Shown here piece by piece: positions 25,369 through 33,638 of a stretch of 64,000 bases of DNA; position 1 is the stretch's first letter, and each line of letters begins with the position of its first letter. A program made the translations under genes and the position numbers. The stretch comes from Maritimibacter alkaliphilus (GTDB lineage: Bacteria > Pseudomonadota > Alphaproteobacteria > Rhodobacterales > Rhodobacteraceae): positions 124,001-188,000 of the forward strand of contig NZ_JAHVIT010000004.1 of the NCBI RefSeq assembly GCF_019801605.1, written 5' to 3'. Below the pieces are notes generated by a model that was given only the letters and a program-made list of their open reading frames with translations, did not search any database and had not been told where the DNA came from.

Positions 25369-26154
25369 TTGGCATCCTACAATCCGGTGGCGGCGGTCCT
25401 GCGCGGGCTTGACGTGTTGCAGGCGGTGAACGCCCATGACCCGGCGGATCTCAAGACGATCCACGCGGCGACGGGCCACGACAAGGCGACGATCATCCGC
25501 ATGCTGGAGACGCTGATCCACGCCGGATACGTGGTGCAGGACCCCGAGAGCGGCACCTACCTCGTCACCGGGCGGACCCTGCAGCTGAGCGCCGGCTACG
25601 ACCGGTCGCGGCAGTTCGAGCTGTTGCTGGCCCCGGCGCTGAAGGCCTTCCGGACCGAGGTCGGCTGGCCGTCGGATTTCGCCACGCTGGACGGGACCGA
25701 GATGATCGTGGTCGAAACCTCGCGCGATACCGGGCCGATGTCCTTCAACCGGCGCCGTGGGTTCCGGGCGCCGGTGCTGCGCACCTCCATCGGGCGCGCC
25801 TACCTCGCCTTCTGCCCCGAGGCGGAGCGCGAGGAGCTGATCGAGGCCCTGCGCCAGCGGGCCGAGGCGGGCGGTCCCGCCGTGCCGACGGATGCCGAGA
25901 TCGGGGCGCTGCTGGAGCAGGTCCGGGCCGCGGGTTATGCGACGATGGACGAGGGCTACAGCAGCGACGAATACAACGGCTCCTTCTGGGCCGTCGCCGT
26001 GCCGGTCATGGCCGGGGACCGGATCTGGGGCGCGTTGAACCTGATGATGCTGAAACAGGCCACGACGCCGGAGCGGGTCCGCGAGGAGCTGCTGCCGAAA
26101 CTGAAAGCCGCCGCCGATGGTCTGGCGGCGGCCTTTGCGGAGGCCGGGGTCTGA
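25369..26154 (+). CDS. IclR-family transcriptional regulator 1
   Basis: A 261-residue IclR protein with an N-terminal winged helix (about residues 1-65, 'DLKTIHAATGHDKATIIRMLETLIHAGYV') and a C-terminal ligand-binding domain. The TTG at 25369 is chosen because GAGGGAGG lies eight bases upstream and the N-terminus MASYNPVAAVLRGLDVL then lines up with MASYKPVNAALRVLDVL of the second IclR protein at 40202. It stands at the edge of the acyl-CoA catabolic island, convergent with the hydratase operon, and is a candidate ligand of the TGAAA-type sites near 32.7 and 33.5 kb. Confidence 0.87.
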   Translation: MASYNPVAAVLRGLDVLQAVNAHDPADLKTIHAATGHDKATIIRMLETLIHAGYVVQDPESGTYLVTGRTLQLSAGYDRSRQFELLLAPALKAFRTEVGWPSDFATLDGTEMIVVETSRDTGPMSFNRRRGFRAPVLRTSIGRAYLAFCPEAEREELIEALRQRAEAGGPAVPTDAEIGALLEQVRAAGYATMDEGYSSDEYNGSFWAVAVPVMAGDRIWGALNLMMLKQATTPERVREELLPKLKAAADGLAAAFAEAGV

Positions 26155-26267
26155 GAGCGGCGCCGCCCATGGTCTTTCCCCATGGGGCGTGCCGGGTGCC
26201 TTGACCGTGGCCCCGAGGGGCCGGGCTGCGCCGGACGGGTGCCGGGCAGCGGGGCCTCCGCGGTCGC

Positions 26268-27068
26268 TCAGACGCCGGTGAAGGCGGGGGAGCGACGGGA
26301 GATGAAGGCCTGCACCGCCTCTTCGTGATCGGCGGTGGCATGGGCGAGGGCCTGGAAGGCGGCGGAAAGCTCCAGCACCGAGGCGAGCGACTGGTTGCAG
26401 CTTTCGCGCAGCAGGCGCCGTGTCATCCGCACCGCGTGGGTGGGATGGGCGGCGATCTTGCGGGCCACGGTGCGGGCGGTCTCCATCAGGTCGGCATCCG
26501 GGACGACCTGCGACACGAGACCGATCTTCAGGGCCTCCTGTGCGTCGACCATGTCGCCGGTCAGGGCCATCTCGCTGGCCTTGGAGAAGCCGACGATGCG
26601 CGGCAGCAGCCATGCGCCGCCGTCGCCCGGCACGATGCCGAGCCGCACGAAGCTTTCGGCAAAGAGCGCCGCCTCGCCCGCCACGCGGATGTCGCACATG
26701 CAGGTCAGGTCGCAGCCCGCGCCGATGGCGGGGCCGTTCACGGCGGCGATCACGGGGATCTCCATCGCTTCCATGGCCATCGGCAGGCGCTGGATGCCAT
26801 GGCGATAGCCCAGACGGGTCCGCGCCGGCAGCGGATCGGAGAGCCCGCCAGCCGCCCCCATCTTCTTGATGTTCCCGCCGGAGGAGAAGGCCTTGCCCAT
26901 GCCGGTGAGGATGATCACCCGGCTGGCCGGATCGGTATTGGCCCGGTCGAGCGCGTCGAGCAGGGCCTCGATCATCGGCAGGTCGGAGATCGCGTTGCGC
27001 GTGTCCGGGTCGTTCAGGGTGAGGGTCACGATGCCCTCGGCGTCGATCTCGTGGGTGACGAGCGTCAT
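26268..27068 (-). CDS. Enoyl-CoA hydratase/isomerase family protein 1
   Basis: A 266-residue crotonase-fold protein. The oxyanion-hole segments 'KAFSSGGNIKKM' (about residues 60-71) and 'AVNGPAIGAGCDL' (about 110-122) are present. After the second, 'VRLGIVPGDGGAWLLPRIVG' carries D where hydratases often have the second glutamate, so isomerase or hydrolase activity is also possible. It is the last gene of the minus-strand operon led by the TAXI-TRAP transporter and starts 11 bases after the dehydrogenase stop. Confidence 0.88.
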   Translation of the reverse strand: MTLVTHEIDAEGIVTLTLNDPDTRNAISDLPMIEALLDALDRANTDPASRVIILTGMGKAFSSGGNIKKMGAAGGLSDPLPARTRLGYRHGIQRLPMAMEAMEIPVIAAVNGPAIGAGCDLTCMCDIRVAGEAALFAESFVRLGIVPGDGGAWLLPRIVGFSKASEMALTGDMVDAQEALKIGLVSQVVPDADLMETARTVARKIAAHPTHAVRMTRRLLRESCNQSLASVLELSAAFQALAHATADHEEAVQAFISRRSPAFTGV

Positions 27069-27079
27069 GTCGGTCTCCT

Positions 27080-28234
27080 TCAGCGCAGGCCGAGCCCGCG
27101 GGCGATGATGCCGCGCAGGATCTGCCGGGTGCCGCCGCGCAGCGAGAAGCTGGGCGCGGCGAGGATGGTCTGGGCCAGTACGGCGGCGAAGGTGTCGCGT
27201 TCGCCGGGGCGGGGGGCGGTGTCGGTCAGGGCGCGGGCGATTTCGGGGATCTCCTGCTCCAGCAGCGCGCCGAGGTCCTTGACGATGGTCGCCTGCTGGG
27301 CCGGGTTCTCGCCCCGCGCCAGCATCCCGGCGACCGAGATCGACATCTGCCGCAGCACCATCAGATGGGCCGCGATCCGGCCGATGACCTGCGCCTCCAG
27401 CCGGTCGGGCTGCGTGCCGATCTGCGCGATCAAGGCGTTGATCAGCGCGAAGGAGGACAGGAAGCGATCCGGCCCGCTGCGCTCGAAGGCCAGCTCGCCC
27501 ATGACCTGTTTCCAGCCCTCGCCTTCCTGCCCCAGCAGGGCATCGGCGGGCACCTCCACGTCGCGGAAGGAGACCTCGTTCATGTGATGCTCGCCCGCGA
27601 TGTCGAGAATCGGGCTGATCGTGATGCCGGGGGTCGAGAGGTCGATCAGGAACTGGCTGAGGCCGCCGTGACGGTCCTCGGCCGGGCCGGTGCGGGCCAG
27701 CAGGATCATGTAATGCGCCTCATGGGCATAGGTGGTCCAGAGCTTGGTGCCGTTGATGCGGAAGCCGCTCTCGGTCCGCTCGGCCCTTGTGCGGGCGGCG
27801 GCGAGGTCGGAGCCGCTGTCGGGCTCGCTCATGCCGATGCAGAAGTAGCATTCGCCTGCGGCGATCTTCGGCAGGATCAGCTGGCGCTGTGCCTCGGTGC
27901 CGTTGTGCAGGATCAGCGGCGCGCTCTGGCGGTCGGCGATCCAGTGGGCAGCGACGGGGGCACCGGCGGCCAGCAGTTCCTCGACCACGACATAGCGGTC
28001 GAGCGCGCTGCGCTCGTGGCCGCCATAGGCGCGCGGCAGGGTCATGCCGAGCCAGCCCTGCTGGCCCAGCCTGCGGGAAAACGCCGGGTCATGGCCGCTC
28101 CACGAGCGGGCGCGGAGCGTGGGACCGTAGTCGGGGCCCAGTTCGGCGGCAAGGAAGGCGCGGACCTCGGCGCGCAGGGCGGCAGGGTCGGTCACGGCCT
28201 CGGCGGCGACGGGGGGGAAGGCGATCATGTTCAT
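27080..28234 (-). CDS. Acyl-CoA dehydrogenase, FAD-motif-bearing subunit
   Basis: A 384-residue acyl-CoA dehydrogenase with the conserved 'CIGMSEPDSGSDLA' FAD/substrate motif, 'INGTKLWTTYAHEAHYM' and a C-terminal 'GGTRQILRGIIARGLGL'. A glutamate in 'LAFERSGPDR' is a candidate catalytic base. The ATG at 28234 overlaps the stop of the preceding dehydrogenase gene (TGATG). Directly adjacent, co-translated pairs like this often form alpha2beta2 heterotetramers, as in steroid side-chain degradation. The substrate is unknown. Confidence 0.88.
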   Translation of the reverse strand: MNMIAFPPVAAEAVTDPAALRAEVRAFLAAELGPDYGPTLRARSWSGHDPAFSRRLGQQGWLGMTLPRAYGGHERSALDRYVVVEELLAAGAPVAAHWIADRQSAPLILHNGTEAQRQLILPKIAAGECYFCIGMSEPDSGSDLAAARTRAERTESGFRINGTKLWTTYAHEAHYMILLARTGPAEDRHGGLSQFLIDLSTPGITISPILDIAGEHHMNEVSFRDVEVPADALLGQEGEGWKQVMGELAFERSGPDRFLSSFALINALIAQIGTQPDRLEAQVIGRIAAHLMVLRQMSISVAGMLARGENPAQQATIVKDLGALLEQEIPEIARALTDTAPRPGERDTFAAVLAQTILAAPSFSLRGGTRQILRGIIARGLGLR

Positions 28235-29319
28235 CAGGCGGCTCCGCGGATCTCGGGCTGGGTCAGCAGCGGCCAGAAGCCCTCGGCGCCGCGGGCACAG
28301 GAGGTCTCCCCGATCCAGCGCGCCCAGTGGGCCTCGCTGCCGCATTCATCGCGCCAGGCCCAGAGGCGGCGGGTGAGGGCGTGGAGCGGGTATTCATGGC
28401 TGAAGCCGATGGCGGCGATCACCTGGTGGGCGATGGCGGCGGATTTGCCCGCGGCCTCGCCCGCGCGCAGCTTGGCGGCGGCGACGGCAAGGCGCCAGTC
28501 GGCCTCGGTATCGCCGGCAAGGGCATCGGCGAAGGCACGGGCGGCCATCTCGGCGGCGGCCCCGGCGGCGGCGGTTTCACCGGCGAGCACGGCCAGCTCC
28601 TGCTGGATCGCCTGGAACTTGCCGATCGGACGGCCGAACTGCTTGCGCTCGTTGGCGTAGTCCACCGTCAGGCCGAGCAGGGCAGAGAGCGCGCCGGCCA
28701 TCCCCTGCGCCCGCAGCAGGGCCCCGAGGAGCAGCATCTCCTCGCAGAGGGCGGGGGCGTCGGTGACGGCGTCGGCGGGCAGGGTCAGGTCGTAGACGAG
28801 GGTATCCTGCGGTTCGGCCACGAGGTTGTGGGCGGGCAGGGCGGTGCCTGAGGGGAGTGCCGCCATCTTGACGCCCTCGGCGGTTTCGACCCGCACGACG
28901 ATGGTCTGCGCCATGCGGCCATAGGGCACCGCGTGCAGGCGTCCGGTGGCCTGCCAGCCGGAGGCTGCGGGCGTCAGGGTCAGCGCGTGGTCGGCGGTGA
29001 AGCTGGCGATGCCCTCCACCGGGTCCAGACCGGCGCGGGCCAGCAGGAGGTTGGCGATCATCGTCTCGCCCAGGGGGGCGGCGACGGCATGTTCGGCGGC
29101 CATGCGGACGAGGGCGAGCGCGCTTTCGACGGGCAGGCCGAAGCCGCCTTCGTCCTCCGAGAGCAGCGCCAGCGGGAAGCCGGCCTCCTCGATCTCGGCC
29201 CAGAGGCCTGAGGGGAGGGGGGCCGCATCGGCCCCGGCGTGGGCGGGCAGCGCCGCGAAGCTCTGCTCCCGGTAGGCCGAGAAGAGCCGCTCGGCACTGT
29301 CGGCGATCATCCTGTCCAT
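28234..29319 (-). CDS. Acyl-CoA dehydrogenase, partner subunit
   Basis: A 361-residue acyl-CoA dehydrogenase-family protein. The C-terminal half is normal ('RKQFGRPIGKFQAIQQELA', 'AAIGFSHEYPLHALTRRLW'), but the middle domain lacks the usual SEP-x-GSD motif seen in its neighbour. This asymmetry is typical of the second subunit in heteromeric dehydrogenases. The ATG at 29319 is preceded by AGGAG. It overlaps the next gene by one base, so the two subunits should be made in equal amounts. Confidence 0.85.
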   Translation of the reverse strand: MDRMIADSAERLFSAYREQSFAALPAHAGADAAPLPSGLWAEIEEAGFPLALLSEDEGGFGLPVESALALVRMAAEHAVAAPLGETMIANLLLARAGLDPVEGIASFTADHALTLTPAASGWQATGRLHAVPYGRMAQTIVVRVETAEGVKMAALPSGTALPAHNLVAEPQDTLVYDLTLPADAVTDAPALCEEMLLLGALLRAQGMAGALSALLGLTVDYANERKQFGRPIGKFQAIQQELAVLAGETAAAGAAAEMAARAFADALAGDTEADWRLAVAAAKLRAGEAAGKSAAIAHQVIAAIGFSHEYPLHALTRRLWAWRDECGSEAHWARWIGETSCARGAEGFWPLLTQPEIRGAA

Positions 29320-29371
29320 GATGTCTCCTGGAAAGTCGGGCGCCGCCACCCCGCGGGGCGGCGGCGCGGTG

Positions 29372-31345
29372 TCACTCTGCGGCGACCAGCGGGCGGCGGC
29401 TGCGCGCCAGCAGGATCGGCAGCGCCACGAGCGCCGCGCCGATGAGAGCGGTTTCAGTATGGTTCAGGCCGAGGGAGCCCATGCCGGGGATCGCCACCAT
29501 GAAGCCGCCCAGCAGGAGCAGCCCCCGGCCGAAGATCGCCGCAGGGCCATCCCCCAGCGGGCCGAAGCCCACCACGTAGCCCCGGAAGCCCGAGGCCATG
29601 AGCCAGATCCCCGCCATCGCCGCGGCAAGTGCCAGCAGCACCTCCGTCGCCGTGCCCTGGCCGACGAGGGCCGGGTCGAGGACGAAGAAGAAGGGGATGA
29701 TGTAGATCACGGCCCCGAGGCGCATGGATTCCACGCCCACGGCAAAGGGTTTCGCCTTGGCCAGCGTCGCCGCCGAGAAGGCGCCGAGCGCCACGGGCGG
29801 GGTGATGAAGCTGACCATGCCCCAGTAGAGGATGAAGAGGTGGATCGCCATCCGGTCGATGCCGGTCTGTTCCAGCGCCGGGGCCAGCACCACGGCGAGG
29901 AACACGTAACAGGCGGTCACGGTCATCCCCATGCCGAAGACGAAGGCGGTGACGGCCCCCATGATCAGCAGTGCCACGGCGCTGTCGCCCGCGAGGAAGA
30001 CGAGGTCGTTGACCAGCGTGCCCGCAAGGCCGGTGGCCGAGAAGGCGCCGACGATCAGGCCCACGCCCATCAGCACGGCGGTCAGCTCGGCCAGAGAGGC
30101 GCCGACGCTCCACATCAGGTCGCGCAGGCCCGAGAGGCTGAGCCGGCTGCTCGGGAAGAGCTGGTTCAGCGCGACCATCAGCGCGGTGGCGAAATAGGGC
30201 GCCCGGGTCTCGGCGCGCAGGCCGATCATCATCCAGATCAGCAGCGCGAAGACGAGGATGTAGATCCAGCCCTTGCGCAGCGTCTCGCCCAGCTTGGGCA
30301 GTTCGTTGCGCGGGATGCCCTTCAGGCCCTTGCCGGCGGCATAGGCGTCGATCTGCATGAAGAGACCGAAGTAGAAGAGCAGCGAGGGGATCGCGGCGGC
30401 AAGCGCCACCTCGGCATAGGGCACACCGAGGAAGGAGGCCATGATGAAGGCCGTGGCGCCCATGATCGGCGGCATCAGCACGCCCCCGGTGGAGGCGCAG
30501 GCCTCAGTCGCGGCGGCGGTCTTGGCCGAGAAGCCCGAGCGTTTCATCGCGGGGATCGAGACCGAGCCGGTGGAGAGCACGTTCGAGATCACCGAGCCCG
30601 AGAGCGAGCCCATGAAGCCCGAGGCGAAGATCGCCACCTTGGCCGCCCCGCCGCGGAAGTGGCCGACGAGGGCGAAGGCGAGGTCATTGAAGAACTGCCC
30701 GCCGCCGGTCTTGGCCAGCACCGCGCCGAAGAGCACGAAGCCCACGACCAGCTGGCCGAAGCTCTTCATCGGGATGCCGAAGGCGCTTTCCGAGGAAATG
30801 ACGTGATAGGCGACCGTGTCGAGGAAGGGTTGCTGGAAGCCGTTGAGCGGCCCGGGGAAGTGGCTCGCCACCGTGGGGTAGAGCGAGACCAGGAACACGA
30901 TGATCGCCAGCGGCAGGCCGCCCGCGCGGCGCGTTGCCTCGACGATCAGGGCCCAGAAGAGGATCGAGATCACCCGCACATGCATCGGGGCCGCGTATTC
31001 CCAGCCCTCGTTCAGGGATCTCTCCGACGTGGCGATGAAGTAGGCGCAGACGGCCAGCGACAGGACCAGCAGCACCCAGTCCGTGGCCTTGCCCGCAGCG
31101 CCCCGGATCCCGCCATCGAAGACGAGGAAGGCGAGCGAGAAGAAGGCCGCGGCCAGAAGGTAGAGATATTGGCCTTCCAGCAGGGTGATCCCCCCGATGC
31201 GCAGCTGGAAGATCTGGTTGACCGACAGCGCGATGCCGAAGGCGGTGCCAGCAACGACGGTGTAGAGACGGAGAGAGGGCTTGCGCCCCCTCTCGAAGAT
31301 CTCCTGCGCCTGCTGGAACTCCTGCTCGTCCTGAAGCGTGGCCAT
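29372..31345 (-). CDS. TRAP transporter, fused small and large membrane subunits (TAXI type)
   Basis: A 657-residue membrane protein combining the 4-helix DctQ-like and 12-helix DctM-like parts, as is usual for TAXI-TRAP systems. The large-subunit motifs 'GFMGSLSGSVISNVLSTGSVSIPAMKRSGF' and 'CASTGGVLMPPIMGATAFIMA' are clear. It imports a carboxylate using an ion gradient, together with the TAXI binding protein encoded nine bases upstream. It heads the minus-strand catabolic operon and probably supplies its substrate. Confidence 0.93.
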   Translation of the reverse strand: MATLQDEQEFQQAQEIFERGRKPSLRLYTVVAGTAFGIALSVNQIFQLRIGGITLLEGQYLYLLAAAFFSLAFLVFDGGIRGAAGKATDWVLLVLSLAVCAYFIATSERSLNEGWEYAAPMHVRVISILFWALIVEATRRAGGLPLAIIVFLVSLYPTVASHFPGPLNGFQQPFLDTVAYHVISSESAFGIPMKSFGQLVVGFVLFGAVLAKTGGGQFFNDLAFALVGHFRGGAAKVAIFASGFMGSLSGSVISNVLSTGSVSIPAMKRSGFSAKTAAATEACASTGGVLMPPIMGATAFIMASFLGVPYAEVALAAAIPSLLFYFGLFMQIDAYAAGKGLKGIPRNELPKLGETLRKGWIYILVFALLIWMMIGLRAETRAPYFATALMVALNQLFPSSRLSLSGLRDLMWSVGASLAELTAVLMGVGLIVGAFSATGLAGTLVNDLVFLAGDSAVALLIMGAVTAFVFGMGMTVTACYVFLAVVLAPALEQTGIDRMAIHLFILYWGMVSFITPPVALGAFSAATLAKAKPFAVGVESMRLGAVIYIIPFFFVLDPALVGQGTATEVLLALAAAMAGIWLMASGFRGYVVGFGPLGDGPAAIFGRGLLLLGGFMVAIPGMGSLGLNHTETALIGAALVALPILLARSRRPLVAAE

Positions 31346-31354
31346 GTCGGCGCC

Positions 31355-32518
31355 TCAGAAGACGGGCTTGAAGCCGCCCGCGGCAAGCGCGGCGTGGCGT
31401 TTCTCGGCCCATGCGGCCTCCCAGTCGGCGGGCTTCTCGGCCTTCAGCTCTTCCCACGCGGCGGCGAGGGCGTCCTGACGGGCGATCATCCGGTCGTTGT
31501 GGGCCTGTGCCGCGTCGGTCCAGATGCCGGCTTCCTTGAAGTAGCGGATCGCGCCTTCGTGGAACGGCACCAGCCATTCGAGGTTCTGGGCCTCGATGTT
31601 CCAGCCGTCGGCGGCGGGGGCTGCGTCCTTGTAGGCGTCGAAGGTTTCGACCATGGCGCGGGTCTGCTTGTAGACGAGGTCCGCGTCCTGCTCTTCCATC
31701 GCGATCAGCACCGGGTAGGGGTAGCTGGCGGCACCCACGCCATTGTCGGCGGAGAGCCCGGCCCCGTCGGTTGCCGTCATCGGCGCGAAGTAGGGGGCGA
31801 CGTCCTGCATCCGCTGCACGCCTTCGGCATCGGAGGCGTCGATCGGCGGCCAGTAGAGACCGCGCGGGCCGGCCTCGACCTCGTAGGCGGTGCCGGCGGT
31901 GGTGCTGGAATAGGTCGCGTCGATGTTGCCGTCGGCAAGGCCGCGCCAGCTGTCGCCGTAGCCGCCGAAGTCGACCGCCTCGACGTCATCCCAGGTCAGC
32001 CCGCCGTAGGCCAGCAGGGCCTGGATGGCGACGTTGATCGCGGGCGAGCCCTTGATGTGGCCGACCTTGAGACCGCGCAGGTCGGAGTAGGTGAAACCTT
32101 CGCAGCCGGGCTTGCCGGCCTTCTCGCAGGTCTCCTTGGTGACGGCGAGGGCGAAGCCGAACTTGGCGCCCGCGTTCTGCAGCAGCACGCGCACCTTCTG
32201 CGGGCCCCAGCGTTCGGCGCCGAATTCGAAGACGCCTTCCTGCGCCATGTAGACGCCACCGATGCCGGCCGCGGTGAAGTCCACCTTGCCCTGGCGCAGC
32301 GGCTCGGAACGGGCGATGTCGTTCTTGCCCGGCAGCAGCCGCAGGTTGGTGCCATAGGCCGACTTCATCGCCGAGCCGATGGCCACGGCCTGGTTGTAGC
32401 CGGTCGAGCCCATGTCATAGGCCGACCAGGACAGCTGGCCCGGCATCTCCATGTCCGCGGCCTGCGCGGTGGTCGCCGTAAGGGCCAGCGTCGCTGCCAG
32501 AATCACTCGTTTCGTCAT
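31355..32518 (-). CDS. TAXI-family TRAP substrate-binding protein
   Basis: A 387-residue periplasmic protein with a Sec signal peptide (residues 1-20, ending 'TTAQA') and TAXI features: 'GSTGYNQAVAIGSAMKSAYGTNLRLLPGKND' and 'FAAGIGGVYMAQ'-like positions. The ATG at 32518 is chosen because it begins the signal peptide and follows a GGGAGGA motif. The gene is first in the operon with the fused permease, the two dehydrogenases and a hydratase. The operator-like element at 32685-32715 lies about 170 bases upstream. Confidence 0.9.
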   Translation of the reverse strand: MTKRVILAATLALTATTAQAADMEMPGQLSWSAYDMGSTGYNQAVAIGSAMKSAYGTNLRLLPGKNDIARSEPLRQGKVDFTAAGIGGVYMAQEGVFEFGAERWGPQKVRVLLQNAGAKFGFALAVTKETCEKAGKPGCEGFTYSDLRGLKVGHIKGSPAINVAIQALLAYGGLTWDDVEAVDFGGYGDSWRGLADGNIDATYSSTTAGTAYEVEAGPRGLYWPPIDASDAEGVQRMQDVAPYFAPMTATDGAGLSADNGVGAASYPYPVLIAMEEQDADLVYKQTRAMVETFDAYKDAAPAADGWNIEAQNLEWLVPFHEGAIRYFKEAGIWTDAAQAHNDRMIARQDALAAAWEELKAEKPADWEAAWAEKRHAALAAGGFKPVF

Positions 32519-32684
32519 GTCTTCCTCCCAGTTTCGGGTCTGTTGCGGACCCGCTTCGCGCCAGTTTCGCGATAAAAACCCTAAGGTTGGACGCCCCTTC
32601 CTCCTCGGGACGTCCGGGTGCATCTCCGGTGGGCCTCTGCGGCCCGGACCGGTGCAGTTGAAGGCTAGGAACCGCCCGCCATGT

Positions 32685-32715
32685 TGTAAATGAAAAAGTA
32701 TTTCACCTGCTGAAA
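32685..32715. promoter_or_regulatory. Three-half-site operator upstream of the TRAP operon
   Basis: After TGTAAA the sequence reads TGAAA-AAGTA-TTTCA-CCTGC-TGAAA. The three half-sites start at 32691, 32701 and 32711, exactly ten bases apart. A near-identical element is found at 33516-33546. The 15-bp TGAAA-N5-TTTCA core resembles operators of the IclR/KdgR group, and two IclR genes flank this island. Confidence 0.6.
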
Positions 32716-32716
32716 T

Positions 32717-33496
32717 TCAGCTGCCCTCGAAGACCGGGGTCTGTTTCGCGAAGAAGGCATCGCGGGCGCGGACGTGGTCTCCGGAGAGCATCAGGCCGGG
32801 CTGATGGTTGGCCTCGAAGGCCAGAACCTCGTCGAGCGAGGCCATGTGGCGACAGAAGGCGGTCTTGGTCGCGCCGATCGCCAGGGTCGCGGCCTCGGCA
32901 TAGAGCTTCGCCTGGTCGAGGGCCACCTCCAAAGCGGTGCCGGGCGCCGCGTCAAGGTCGGCCAGCCCGATGCGCACGGCCTCTTCACCGGTGACGACTT
33001 CCGCGAGCATCGCCATGCGGCGCGCCCGGCCCATGCCCACGCGCATCGGCACCGACCAGAGCCAGCCCCAGTCCGGGGCGAGGCCGACCTTGCCGAAGAC
33101 CGCGCCGAACTTCGCCTCGCGGCTGGCGACACAGAGGTCAGACATGGCCGCGATCGACATGCCCGCGCCGAAGGCCGGGCCCTCGACTGCGGTCAGCACC
33201 GGCTTGGGCCCCTCGGCGATCAGCCGCACCAGGCGGTGGCCGCGCATCATCCGGTGGCGCGCGCCCTGCAGGGTGGCGCCGACCATGGATTTCAGATCCC
33301 CGCCCGCGCAGAAGACGCCCTCCGCCCCGGTCAGGACGATGGCGCGGCAGCTGGTGTCGTTCATCAACTCATCCAGCGCCTCGGTCAGCGCGTCGCGCAT
33401 CGGCGCGGCCAGGGCGTTGCGGGTTTTCGGGGAGGTCATCGTGACGATGGCGATGCTGTCCTGCCGCTCGACACGGACCAGGGAAGTCTCTGACAT
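32717..33496 (-). CDS. Enoyl-CoA hydratase/isomerase family protein 2
   Basis: A 259-residue crotonase-fold protein with both oxyanion-hole segments ('EGVFCAGGDLKSM', about residues 59-71, and 'AVEGPAFGAGMSIAAM', about 104-119). After the second, 'GKVGLAPDWGWLWSVP' has aspartate where classic hydratases have glutamate, so the exact reaction is open. It lies alone on the minus strand between two operator elements, divergent from the dehydrogenase-ligase operon. Confidence 0.88.
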   Translation of the reverse strand: MSETSLVRVERQDSIAIVTMTSPKTRNALAAPMRDALTEALDELMNDTSCRAIVLTGAEGVFCAGGDLKSMVGATLQGARHRMMRGHRLVRLIAEGPKPVLTAVEGPAFGAGMSIAAMSDLCVASREAKFGAVFGKVGLAPDWGWLWSVPMRVGMGRARRMAMLAEVVTGEEAVRIGLADLDAAPGTALEVALDQAKLYAEAATLAIGATKTAFCRHMASLDEVLAFEANHQPGLMLSGDHVRARDAFFAKQTPVFEGS

Positions 33497-33515
33497 GGGC
33501 TCTCCTCCAAGCGCA

Positions 33516-33546
33516 TTTCATTGATTGAAATTCTTTTTCATTTACA
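33516..33546. promoter_or_regulatory. Three-half-site operator in the divergent promoter region
   Basis: On the plus strand TTTCA-TTGAT-TGAAA-TTCTT-TTTCA is followed by TTTACA. Read on the minus strand it matches the 32685-32715 element in 20 of 21 bases over its first 21 bases and has the same third half-site. It lies between the hydratase start (33496) and the hydroxyacyl-CoA dehydrogenase start (33639), so one protein could control both directions. Confidence 0.62.
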
Positions 33547-33638
33547 TTCTATCTGGAGGTGGCGAGTCTGCAAGCGCTTTCGGGAGGGCGGTCTGCAGGT
33601 CCGCAACGCACAGAGATCGCACAGAGGAGGAGATGTGT

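Noticed and set aside
29318-32575. Open frame of 1085 codons on the plus strand opposite the TRAP operon
   Set aside because: It is antisense to the TRAP permease and binding-protein genes, is rich in Arg, His, Gly and Glu, has no recognisable domain, and follows from the third-position G+C bias of the real genes.
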